Positions 1-6,583 of a stretch of 6,583 bases of DNA are shown piece after piece (position 1 is the first letter of the stretch; every line of letters starts with the position of its first letter). Made by a program: the position numbers and the translations under genes. The notes beneath the pieces are model-generated. The model had not been told where the DNA came from. It made no database searches and saw nothing but the letters and a program-made list of their open reading frames with translations. Source of the stretch: DASZMJ01 sp035551935 (lineage in GTDB: Bacteria > Planctomycetota > Planctomycetia > Isosphaerales > Isosphaeraceae); assembly GCA_035551935.1 (NCBI GenBank), contig DASZMJ010000636.1:1-6583 (forward strand), in the 5' to 3' direction.

Positions 1-52
1 GTCCGCGAGCCGACACCGCAGAAGCCGCCCCCTTTGAGTGAGGTCGCCGATC

Positions 53-1192
53 ATGTCGAAGTCCACGACCCCGCTGACGCCCGCCCAGCTCGCCGCCCGC
101 CAGGCGAACGCGAAGAACTCCACCGGCCCCCGCACCGACGAGGGCAAGGCCCGCGCCGCGCAGAACGCGCTGCTGCACGGCCTCTGCTCGCTGGCGCCGG
201 TGTTGCCCGGCGAGGACCCGGCCGAATTCGAACGGATGCTGGCGCAATGGATCAAGGAGATGGACCCGGGCAACGCCGACGAGCGACGGATGGTCTACGA
301 CATGTGCTGCGCCGCCCGCGCCGCCGACCGCGTCCGAGACGCCGACGCCGCCGCCGCGGCGATCCGCATCCGCGAGGCCGGCGAGGCCTGGGATCGCGCC
401 CGCGCCGCGACGCTCGCCGCGGCCACCGCCCTGCGCAGCCCGGCCGACCTCGAGCGGCTCCTCGCCCGCGCCGACGGCGTGCGCCGGCTGATCGCCGATT
501 GGGAGGAGGAGGACGCGGCGCTGGCCGCGGGCGAATCCTACTGCCCGAACTCGCTGGCGTGGGCCGCGGCCCGGCTCGGCTGCGACGCCAACCCCTACGA
601 CGACGACGCGCTGCAGGAGCCGCGCGTCCGCGCGTTCCACACGCTGGGCCTGGCCTTGCAGGTCGACGGCGGCGCCGGCCACGAGGCCAACGCCCGGTTC
701 CGCGCCGCGGGCATCGTCCCCGACACCGACCGGCCTCGGGAGCGCTTCCGGGCGATCATCGCCGGCGAGCTGGAGGCCTTGCGCGCCCTCCTGCCGGGCC
801 TCGAGGCCGAGGAGGCCGAGCAGCGTCGGCAGGCGATGGACGCGGCGGCGGTCGACACGTCGGACGAGGGCGCGCGTCGGCATCGCTACTTGCAAGACCA
901 CCAGCGCACCTTCCGGCAGCTCTCGACGGCGCTGATCGCGTGCAAGAACGCGCGGCTGAAGCTCTACGGCCGCATCCTCTCCGGCAGCGAGAACGAGCCC
1001 GCGTGGACGCCCACGGCCGCGACCCCGCCGGCCCCGCAAGCGCCGCCACGAAACGAACCGAAGAATGACGCAACCCCTGAGTACGAGAGGCGTTTCGATG
1101 GGTCTTATGGGCTCGCGGCACCCCGTCCGGCGTCCTCGGTCGTCGTCGGCGTGGCGCCGACGACGCCGACGGCCCCGCCGCGACGGTTCTGA
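53..1192 (+). CDS. Conserved hypothetical protein with GPRTDEGKAR...NALLHGL N-terminal motif
   Basis: 379 residues, function unknown. I chose the ATG at 53 because the recognisable motif begins soon after it: residues 18-44 carry RQANAKNSTGPRTDEGKAR and then NALLHGL. A GTG at 38 would add only five residues. A weak GAGG (40-43) lies 9 nt upstream of the ATG. Many proteins with this N-terminal pattern (A.RANA.NS.GP.T.EGKAR...NAL.HGL) occur in planctomycetes and acidobacteria, often in several copies per genome; this is from memory, not a search. The middle (about 55-310) is Ala/Arg/Glu-rich and looks helical, ending in the helix-like RTFRQLSTALIACKNARLKL at 285-304. The last 70 residues (PAPQAPPRNEPKNDA onward) are Pro/Ala-rich and probably disordered. 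There is no signal peptide or membrane segment, and no catalytic motif I recognise. The promoter lies outside the window. Confidence 0.8.
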   Translation: MSKSTTPLTPAQLAARQANAKNSTGPRTDEGKARAAQNALLHGLCSLAPVLPGEDPAEFERMLAQWIKEMDPGNADERRMVYDMCCAARAADRVRDADAAAAAIRIREAGEAWDRARAATLAAATALRSPADLERLLARADGVRRLIADWEEEDAALAAGESYCPNSLAWAAARLGCDANPYDDDALQEPRVRAFHTLGLALQVDGGAGHEANARFRAAGIVPDTDRPRERFRAIIAGELEALRALLPGLEAEEAEQRRQAMDAAAVDTSDEGARRHRYLQDHQRTFRQLSTALIACKNARLKLYGRILSGSENEPAWTPTAATPPAPQAPPRNEPKNDATPEYERRFDGSYGLAAPRPASSVVVGVAPTTPTAPPRRF

Positions 1193-1208
1193 GGCCCGAA
1201 ATCGGGCC
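1193..1208 (+). terminator. Hairpin directly after the stop codon, candidate terminator
   Basis: GGCCCGAAATCGGGCC begins on the base after the TGA at 1190-1192. It can form a 6-bp all-GC stem with an AAAT loop (nominally 7 bp with a 2-nt loop). No U-tract follows (CCGGAGC), so it is not a classical intrinsic terminator. Position and stem strength still fit a transcript 3' end or RNA-stabilising hairpin for the first gene. Confidence 0.5.
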
Positions 1209-1350
1209 CCGGAGCACCGCAATCCATCAGCGAAGGCTGATCCGAAAGGGTCGGCGGTGATCGGGGTGCGCGGCGAGGCGGGTCAGGCGGGGAGGATTGG
1301 CAAGCCCCCTGTCCCGGCGGTTCGCCTCGATCGCCGGGGCCCGGGTCTGT

Positions 1351-1356
1351 TACGCT
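1351..1356 (+). promoter_or_regulatory. Candidate -10 element for uup
   Basis: TACGCT in the context tgtTACGCTggg lies 47 nt upstream of the uup ATG, in the 211-nt gap 1193-1403. No convincing -35 hexamer sits 16-18 nt upstream. The call rests on the similarity to TAnnnT elements ahead of three other genes in the window. The rest of the gap shows only the post-stop hairpin and GC-rich sequence with no clear ORF. Confidence 0.3.
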
Positions 1357-1403
1357 GGGGGTTGCCCAGGCTGGCCCGTTGTCGTACGAGATTGAGACGA
1401 TTC

Positions 1404-3185
<1,782 letters not shown>

Positions 3186-3199
3186 GTCGCACAACGAAT

Positions 3200-3206
3200 G
3201 GAGGAG
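3200..3206 (+). promoter_or_regulatory. Strong ribosome binding site of the PEBP lipoprotein gene
   Basis: GGAGGAG lies 7 nt before the ATG at 3214. It is the clearest Shine-Dalgarno in the window and settles the start codon, since the frame is open far upstream through uup. Confidence 0.8.
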
Positions 3207-3213
3207 TCTCGAT

Positions 3214-3840
3214 ATGAACCGCTCGACGACGGGAAGCAGGCCCACCGATGCGGCCCGCAGGACGGCGATCCCGGCGTTGCGCCGGGCCTCGATCGCGCTG
3301 GCCCTGCTCCTCGGCTGTGGGCGGAGCCCCTCCAGCGAGGCGATCCTCCCCGACGACCCGGGCAAGGTCACGATCCGCCTCCGGAGCGCGGCCTTCGCCG
3401 ACGGCGGGGACATCCCGAAGGCGTCCACCTGCGACGGCAAGGACACCTCGCCCCCTCTGGCGTGGTCCGGCGTCCCCGGAGGCGCCCGGTCGCTGGCCCT
3501 GGTCGTCGAGGACCCCGACGCCCCGAGGGGGACCTGGACGCACTGGGTCCTCTTCGACCTCGCCCCCGACGTCGGCGAGCTGCCGCGAGGGGTGCCGACC
3601 GGGGGGACCTTCGAGCCGAAGGCGGGCGCGAAGGCCGCCCGGCAGGGGAAGAACGACTTCGGCAAACTCGGCTACGGCGGCCCTTGCCCGCCCGGCGGCA
3701 CGCACCGCTACGTCTTCCGGCTCTACGCCCTCGACGCCGTGCTGGGCCTCGATCCGGGGGCATCCCGCGAGCAGGTGCTCCGGGCGATGACGGGGCACGT
3801 CCTCGCGGAAGGGCGCCTGACGGGGCGTTATCGGCGTTGA
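3214..3840 (+). CDS. PEBP family (YbhB/YbcL, Raf kinase inhibitor-like) lipoprotein
   Basis: 208 residues. PEBP proteins share a beta-fold with an anion/ligand pocket; bacterial members mostly lack a defined substrate. Family motifs are clear: CDGKDTSPPLAWSGVP 73-88, VVEDPDAPRGTWTHWVLFDL 97-116 (DPDAP plus the pocket HW at 110-111), then KNDFGKLGYGGPCPPGG 146-162 with HRYVFRLYALD 164-174, and the terminal GHVLAEGRLTGRYRR. The N-terminus is basic (RR at 15-16 and 23-24), then hydrophobic ASIALALLL, then a lipobox LLGC with Cys35, so the mature protein is probably lipid-anchored outside the cytoplasmic membrane, with a short linker (36-50) before the domain. YbhB itself is cytosolic, so this is a secreted branch. 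The start follows a strong Shine-Dalgarno. The gene begins 28 nt after uup with no visible terminator, so cotranscription is likely, though a shared function is not evident. Confidence 0.9.
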   Translation: MNRSTTGSRPTDAARRTAIPALRRASIALALLLGCGRSPSSEAILPDDPGKVTIRLRSAAFADGGDIPKASTCDGKDTSPPLAWSGVPGGARSLALVVEDPDAPRGTWTHWVLFDLAPDVGELPRGVPTGGTFEPKAGAKAARQGKNDFGKLGYGGPCPPGGTHRYVFRLYALDAVLGLDPGASREQVLRAMTGHVLAEGRLTGRYRR

Positions 3841-3869
3841 GGCGACCGGACGGCGTGTTCCACGACGCC

Positions 3870-4700
3870 CTACGGCCGCTCGCCATCGCCCGGCCCGCCC
3901 GGCGGGATCTCCAGCGTCGCGGCCAGCCCGAGGTGGTCCGAGGCGTAGAGTGTCGGGTCGCCCGGGGCCGGTCGGTCGAGGATGACCCCGCAATCGACGA
4001 CGCGGACGCCGGGGCCGACGAAGATGTAGTCGAGGGTGCCCCGCCAGGTCGCCCCGGGGCGGTTCGTGAAGAGCCGCAGCAACCCGCGGGTGACCGCCGC
4101 TCGCAGCCGGCCGCCGCCGGCCAGCGGCGTCGGAAAGGTGAGCTCGGGCTCGCGGCCTTGGGCCGCCGCGTGGGCCGAGGCGAAGCGCCGCCGCATCAAG
4201 GCGACGGCGCGCGAGTCCGGCGTGGCGTTGAAGTCGCCGCAGACGACCGCCGCCGCTCCCGGCTCGATCGCCGCGATCCAGGCCGAGAGCCGCTCGACCT
4301 GCCGCACGCGCGGGCCGTGGACCCCGGGCGGCCAGCACAGGTGGGCGTTGGCGGCGACGACCGGCCGCCCGCCGGCACGGACCAGGACGAGCTGGGCCGT
4401 CCGCCGCTGGCCGCCGAGGTCGATCGTCTCGTGGCGTTCCACCGCGAGGCGGCTGAGCAACGCGATCCCCTCGCGCCGGCGCTCCCAACCCGCCTTGGGG
4501 CAGACGTGGACCGAGTAGCCGCCGAGCTCGTCCGCCAGCCAGTGGGCGGTGCTGGCACCCAGCGGGTCGGTCACCTCCTGGAGGGCGAGCAGGTCGGGCG
4601 CCAGGGCCGCCAGACCTCGCGCCAGCAGGGTCCTCCGCTCGGCCCAGCGCGAGCGGTCGTTCAGGACGTTGACCGTGGCCACGCGGAGGACCGTTCTCAT
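3870..4700 (-). CDS. Endonuclease/exonuclease/phosphatase (EEP) superfamily protein
   Basis: 276 residues, no signal peptide, probably cytosolic. The EEP superfamily hydrolyses phosphoester bonds with a divalent metal, in substrates from DNA to phospholipids. Its active-site motifs appear in order: TVNVLN (N11) in the first strand, LALQEV (metal ligand E42), REGIALLSR 76-84, ANAHLCWPP (H120), VVCGDFNATPDS 152-163 (D156, N158), TLDYIFVGPG 222-231, and YASDHLGL 252-259 (D255, H256). All expected catalytic positions are present, so it should be active, but the substrate cannot be told; a nuclease or a phosphatase/phosphodiesterase is equally possible. The gene is convergent with the PEBP gene (29-nt gap) and divergent from the OsmC gene (143-nt gap). 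The ATG at 4700 leaves MRTVLRVATVNVLN, a typical EEP start. No clear Shine-Dalgarno precedes it, and the tail after 265 is a Gly/Pro-rich extension. Confidence 0.88.
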   Translation of the reverse strand: MRTVLRVATVNVLNDRSRWAERRTLLARGLAALAPDLLALQEVTDPLGASTAHWLADELGGYSVHVCPKAGWERRREGIALLSRLAVERHETIDLGGQRRTAQLVLVRAGGRPVVAANAHLCWPPGVHGPRVRQVERLSAWIAAIEPGAAAVVCGDFNATPDSRAVALMRRRFASAHAAAQGREPELTFPTPLAGGGRLRAAVTRGLLRLFTNRPGATWRGTLDYIFVGPGVRVVDCGVILDRPAPGDPTLYASDHLGLAATLEIPPGGPGDGERP

Positions 4701-4730
4701 CGAACGACGGCCCCAGTCTGTTGATGACGC

Positions 4731-4754
4731 CGGGGTCCAGGAGGAGGGACCCCG
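4731..4754. repeat. Perfect inverted repeat in the divergent intergenic region
   Basis: CGGGGTCC at 4731-4738 and GGACCCCG at 4747-4754 are perfect 8-bp complementary arms around an 8-nt spacer, AGGAGGAG. The repeat lies between the EEP start codon (4700) and the proposed EEP -10 (4763-4768), so it would fall in the EEP mRNA leader as a hairpin with loop CUCCUCCU. It could be an operator, a leader hairpin, or a terminator for transcription from either side; the sequence alone does not decide. Confidence 0.6.
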
Positions 4755-4762
4755 CCCCGCCG

Positions 4763-4768
4763 ATCCTA
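4763..4768 (-). promoter_or_regulatory. Candidate -10 element for the EEP gene
   Basis: Read on the minus strand, TAGGAT in the context ggcTAGGATcgg lies 62 nt upstream of the EEP ATG. A -35 match is not evident 16-18 nt further upstream. Confidence 0.3.
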
Positions 4769-4772
4769 GCCG

Positions 4773-4801
4773 ATGCCCGGCGCCTTCGCGCCTGGTAAGC
4801 T
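4773..4801 (+). promoter_or_regulatory. Candidate promoter of the OsmC-dinB-like operon
   Basis: TAAGCT (4796-4801) in tggTAAGCTgcg resembles a -10 box and lies 42 nt ahead of the OsmC ATG. ATGCCC (4773-4778), 17 nt upstream of it, is a poor -35. The spacer contains a short dyad, GGCGC-cttc-GCGCC (4779-4792), which could be a regulator site or chance in this GC-rich DNA. The opposing EEP -10 lies close by, so the two promoters would be back to back. Confidence 0.35.
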
Positions 4802-4843
4802 GCGTGGGACGATTCCCGACGACGGCAACGGAGGGTCATCACC

Positions 4844-5293
4844 ATGTCCGAGCACAGGGTCACGGTCGATTGGAAGCGGGAGACGCCCGACTTCGCCTAC
4901 GAGTCGTACAACCGCGACCATGACTGGTCGTTCGACGCCGGGGTCGTCGTCCGGGCCTCGGCCGCCCCCGCGTATCTCGGCAACACGTCGTGCGTCGACC
5001 CCGAGGAGGCGTTCGTCGCCAGCCTCTCGTCCTGCCACATGCTCACGTTCCTCGCCATCGCCGCCCGGAAGAAGCTCGTCGTCGACTCCTACCGCGACGA
5101 GGCCGTCGGCGTCCTCGCCAAGGACGCCGACGGCCGGCTGGCGATGACGAGGGTGACGCTGCGGCCCGAGGTCGCCTTCGGCGGCGAGTCGAAACCCGGC
5201 CCCGACGAGCTGCGACGGCTCCACGACCAGGCCCACCACGCCTGCTTCATCGCCAGCTCGGTCAAGACCGAGGTCGTCGTCGAGCCCCGATAG
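4844..5293 (+). CDS. OsmC family protein (thiol-dependent peroxidase type)
   Basis: 149 residues, the normal size for a single OsmC/Ohr domain. Members of this family reduce organic hydroperoxides in the cytosol with two redox cysteines. Both are visible: C64 in VDPEEAFVASLSSCHML (51-67) at the start of the long central helix, and C134 in HHACFIASSVKTEVVVEP (131-148). The acidic PEE at 53-55 precedes the first cysteine as in the family, and an extra Cys50 lies just ahead of it. The N-terminus HRVTVDWKRE and the segment YNRDHDWSFDAGVVV (22-36) resemble the OsmC subgroup that is neither classic OsmC nor Ohr, so I give no symbol. GGAGGG (4830-4835), 8 nt before the ATG, supports the start. It is followed after 14 nt by the DinB-like gene, probably in one operon. 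The actual peroxide or thiol substrate is not determined by sequence. Confidence 0.92.
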   Translation: MSEHRVTVDWKRETPDFAYESYNRDHDWSFDAGVVVRASAAPAYLGNTSCVDPEEAFVASLSSCHMLTFLAIAARKKLVVDSYRDEAVGVLAKDADGRLAMTRVTLRPEVAFGGESKPGPDELRRLHDQAHHACFIASSVKTEVVVEPR

Positions 5294-5307
5294 ATGCGGG
5301 AGCGGCC

Positions 5308-5889
5308 ATGCGTTACGAATTCGTCGCCATCCCCGACGAGCAGGTGCCGCCGGCGGCGGACCCGATGTTCCAGCACCTCGTCGCCACCTACGCGAGCGAG
5401 ACCAACAAGACGGCCGGCATGTGGCGGGCGATCCCCGACGAGCTCCTGGACTCCAAGCCGCACGAGAAGACCAACACGATCCGGGGCATCCTGGTCCACC
5501 AGATCCTCTCGGAGCGCCGATTCTTCGCCCAGTTCGTCGGCACCGACGAGCCTCCCGTCGCGGACCTCCTGCCGCCCGGGGAACGGCCGACGGCCCGGGC
5601 CTACCTCGACAGGTATGTCGAGCTCGCGAGGCGGCGCCTGCCGCAACTGGCCGCGGCGACCGCCGGCTGGTGGCTCGAGGAGCGGCCCTTCTTCGGCGGG
5701 CTGAGGCGGCAGCGGATCTGGACCTTCTGGCGTCGGGTGCTGCACACCTGCCACCACCGGACCCAGGTCCAGGCCTGGCTCCGGTTGGCCGGCCGGCACG
5801 TCCCGGCGATCTACGGCCCGTCGGGGGACGTGACGTGGGACGAGGCCGACCCGACGTACTCCGTCGAGGCGGCCGACCGTGGCGGTTGA
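5308..5889 (+). CDS. DinB/YfiT-like putative metal-dependent protein
   Basis: 193 residues. The DinB/YfiT fold is a four-helix bundle with a three-histidine metal site; characterised members include bacillithiol and mycothiol S-transferases, while many remain without a known reaction. The His triad is visible: H64 in TIRGILVHQILSERRFFAQF (57-76), with H146 and H150 in VLHTCHHRTQVQAWLRLAG (144-162), matching the usual H...HHR.Q...LR.LG ending. Trp-rich stretches (GWWLEERPFFGG 120-131, RIWTFWRRV 136-144) line the middle. The ATG at 5308 leaves MRYEFVAIPDEQVPP before the bundle; GGGAG (5298-5302) lies 5 nt upstream. The frame remains open upstream through the OsmC gene, but that part is Arg-rich shadow. 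Operon placement behind an OsmC protein fits low-molecular-weight thiol chemistry, as inference only. The last 20 residues after the bundle are acidic and of no known role. Confidence 0.88.
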   Translation: MRYEFVAIPDEQVPPAADPMFQHLVATYASETNKTAGMWRAIPDELLDSKPHEKTNTIRGILVHQILSERRFFAQFVGTDEPPVADLLPPGERPTARAYLDRYVELARRRLPQLAAATAGWWLEERPFFGGLRRQRIWTFWRRVLHTCHHRTQVQAWLRLAGRHVPAIYGPSGDVTWDEADPTYSVEAADRGG

Positions 5890-5941
5890 AGGGCCGGCGC
5901 TTCCCGCGGCACCTCGGCGAACGTGACCTCGTGGTCGGTCC

Positions 5942-6301
5942 TCAGAGGCGATCGGGCACGTCGACCGTCCGCTCGTCCCGGACGTCGCCCGTGTTCAAGG
6001 TCGTGGCGGGCTCGAACAGGAGGACGTGGGCCTCCTCATCGGCCACGGGGCGATGCTCGACGCCCCGGGGCACGACCAGGAACTCCCCCTCGTCGAGCCA
6101 GACGTGGCGGTCGCGGAACTCCATGCGGAACCGGCCCTTCACGACGAGGAACAGCTCGTCCTCGCGGTCGTGCTTGTGCCAGATGAACTCGCCGAGCAGC
6201 TTCACCAGCTTGACGTGCTGGCCGTTCAGCTCGCCGACGACCTTCGGTCTCCAGCGGTCGTCGAAGTGGCGGAACTTCTCCCCGAGGTTTACCTTGTCCA
6301 C
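5942..6301 (-). CDS. Small single-domain cupin protein
   Basis: 119 residues from a GTG at 6301, one cupin beta-barrel and nothing else. Cupin motif 1 is intact: HKHDREDELFLVVKG with H42, H44, E49 and G56. Motif 2 is GEFLVVPRGVEH with G72, P78, G80 and H83. H42, H44, E49 and H83 would bind one metal ion. The rest (VNLGEKF...RWRPKVVGELNGQ and the end EPATTLNTGDV) matches a widespread family of about 110-120 residues with no established substrate; sugar-isomerase-like or sensory roles are possible. The start is uncertain: the GTG gives the usual family N-terminus but lacks a Shine-Dalgarno, its leader being GC-rich (GGTCCCGGGGGCC). An in-frame ATG at 6352 would add 17 unconserved residues and overlaps the likely -10. 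The gene is convergent with the DinB-like gene across 52 nt. Confidence 0.88.
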   Translation of the reverse strand: MDKVNLGEKFRHFDDRWRPKVVGELNGQHVKLVKLLGEFIWHKHDREDELFLVVKGRFRMEFRDRHVWLDEGEFLVVPRGVEHRPVADEEAHVLLFEPATTLNTGDVRDERTVDVPDRL

Positions 6302-6342
6302 GCATCCGGCCCCCGGGACCCCGGCCCATCTCCGCCCGATCG

Positions 6343-6348
6343 ATGATA
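6343..6348 (-). promoter_or_regulatory. Candidate -10 element for the cupin gene
   Basis: On the minus strand TATCAT, in the context atgcTATCATcga, lies 41 nt ahead of the proposed GTG start. It is the closest match to TATAAT of the candidates in the window, in an otherwise GC-rich stretch. TTCGAT (6366-6371) lies 17 nt upstream and is a poor -35. Confidence 0.4.
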
Positions 6349-6418
6349 GCATCGGCGGGCCCGAGATCGAACGGGCTACTCGCCGGGAGGACGGCCCCCG
6401 CCCAGCTTGCGGTGGACC

Positions 6419-6474
6419 TCCGGGGGAGGCGGGTCGATTTGGATTGGGCGTGACCCGCCGCCCGCTCCCCTGGA
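6419..6474. repeat. Long imperfect hairpin A in gene-free right end
   Basis: Two nested stems share one axis. The inner arms GGCGGGTC (6428-6435) and GACCCGCC (6452-6459) are perfect over 8 bp with a 16-nt loop. The outer arms TCCGGGGGA (6419-6427) and TCCCCTGGA (6466-6474) pair over 9 bp with one G-U, joined by a 6-nt bulge on the right side (6460-6465). It lies in a stretch with no supported gene. The large size suggests a structured RNA, a bidirectional terminator or part of a dispersed repeat. Confidence 0.6.
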
Positions 6475-6524
6475 CTTCGTTTGCTGATAAGGAGTTGTGG
6501 CGGTAGGGGGTGGGAAACGAGGCC

Positions 6525-6577
6525 CCCCTGGGGCAGAACATCGGTCTCTACGCATCCGATGAGACCGCACCCAGGGG
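6525..6577. repeat. Long imperfect hairpin B at the right edge
   Basis: Outer arms CCCCTGGG (6525-6532) and CCCAGGGG (6570-6577) are perfect over 8 bp. Inner arms CGGTCTC (6542-6548) and GAGACCG (6561-6567) are perfect over 7 bp with a 12-nt loop, and an asymmetric internal loop of 9 and 2 nt separates the two stems. An alternative inner pairing CATCGG/CCGATG (6539-6544 with 6556-6561) is also possible. No T-run follows on the plus strand before the window ends; the element may continue beyond it. Confidence 0.6.
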
Positions 6578-6583
6578 ACCCCG

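Larger units (their letters stand above)
6353..6583. other. Gene-free stretch at right end
   Basis: I find no convincing gene on either strand beyond the cupin leader. Short open frames here are Pro/Gly/Arg-rich and match no family I know. The stretch holds hairpins A and B, separated by a comparatively AT-rich segment (6474-6500, including TTTGCTGATAAGGAG). GGAG at 6491-6494 is followed by no obvious start codon of a real gene. Confidence 0.5.

Noticed and set aside
34..1068. A 344-residue frame overlapping the first gene
   Set aside because: Its translation is almost all Arg, Pro, Gly and Ala, whereas the overlapping frame carries the recognisable N-terminal motif.
1065..1403. N-terminal extension of Uup by 113 residues
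   Set aside because: The extension is Arg-rich and unconserved, overlaps the end of the first gene, and would cover the post-stop hairpin; ABC-F proteins start at the MALLSLRAV motif.
3852..3869. Small hairpin GGCGT...ACGCC between the convergent PEBP and EEP genes as a terminator
   Set aside because: The stem is only 5 bp with no T-run on either strand; such matches are frequent by chance at this GC content.
3198..4724. A 508-residue plus-strand open frame
   Set aside because: It overlaps the PEBP gene in another frame and runs antisense to the EEP gene, whose active-site motifs are complete; it is a compositional shadow.
5925..5936. GACC-tcgt-GGTC hairpin between the convergent DinB-like and cupin genes
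   Set aside because: A 4-bp stem without a T-tract is too weak to call a terminator.
5421..6506. A 361-residue plus-strand frame covering the DinB-like gene and the antisense of the cupin
   Set aside because: Both real genes show intact family motifs in other frames; this translation changes character along its length and lacks any domain.
6542..6567. Palindromic unit resembling a CRISPR repeat
   Set aside because: Only one copy is present, with no spaced repeats or cas genes in the window.
6376..6570. A 64-residue minus-strand frame at the right end as a small gene
   Set aside because: The Pro/Gly/Arg-rich product spans both hairpins and has no known domain or supporting ribosome binding site; the hairpins explain the sequence better.

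Overview
This is a GC-rich bacterial chromosomal window carrying seven credible protein genes. The base composition, the Arg/Ala/Pro-rich proteins, the RQANAKNSTGPRT...NALLHGL protein at the left end and the style of the genes suggest a planctomycete, perhaps of the Isosphaeraceae. That placement is an inference from pattern memory and is not proven by any marker gene. No tRNA, rRNA, CRISPR array, transposase or phage gene was recognised.

Layout: (1) 53-1192, plus strand, a conserved uncharacterised protein with an N-terminal GPRTDEGKAR...NALLHGL motif, followed at once by a strong hairpin. (2) 1404-3185, plus, the ABC-F ATPase Uup. 28 nt downstream lies 3214-3840, plus, a secreted lipoprotein of the PEBP/YbhB family, probably in the same transcript. 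(3) 3870-4700, minus, an endonuclease/exonuclease/phosphatase (EEP) superfamily enzyme, convergent with the PEBP gene and divergent from the next unit. (4) 4844-5293 and 5308-5889, plus, an OsmC-family thiol peroxidase and a DinB/YfiT-type four-helix-bundle protein, 14 nt apart and probably one operon. (5) 5942-6301, minus, a small single-domain cupin, convergent with the dinB-like gene. (6) 6302-6583 has no convincing gene. It holds the cupin promoter region and then two large imperfect hairpins up to the window edge, which look like a structured non-coding element or dispersed repeat.

The genes do not form one obvious pathway. Uup acts on ribosomes or nucleic acids, and the OsmC/DinB pair fits thiol or oxidative-stress chemistry. 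The PEBP lipoprotein, EEP enzyme and cupin have family-level assignments only. I do not see a clear novel defence or biosynthetic system. The most unusual content is non-coding: the paired hairpins at the right edge, a perfect inverted repeat in the divergent EEP/OsmC promoter region, a very stable hairpin at the 3' end of the first gene, and a recurring TAnnnT -10-like motif 41-62 nt ahead of four genes.
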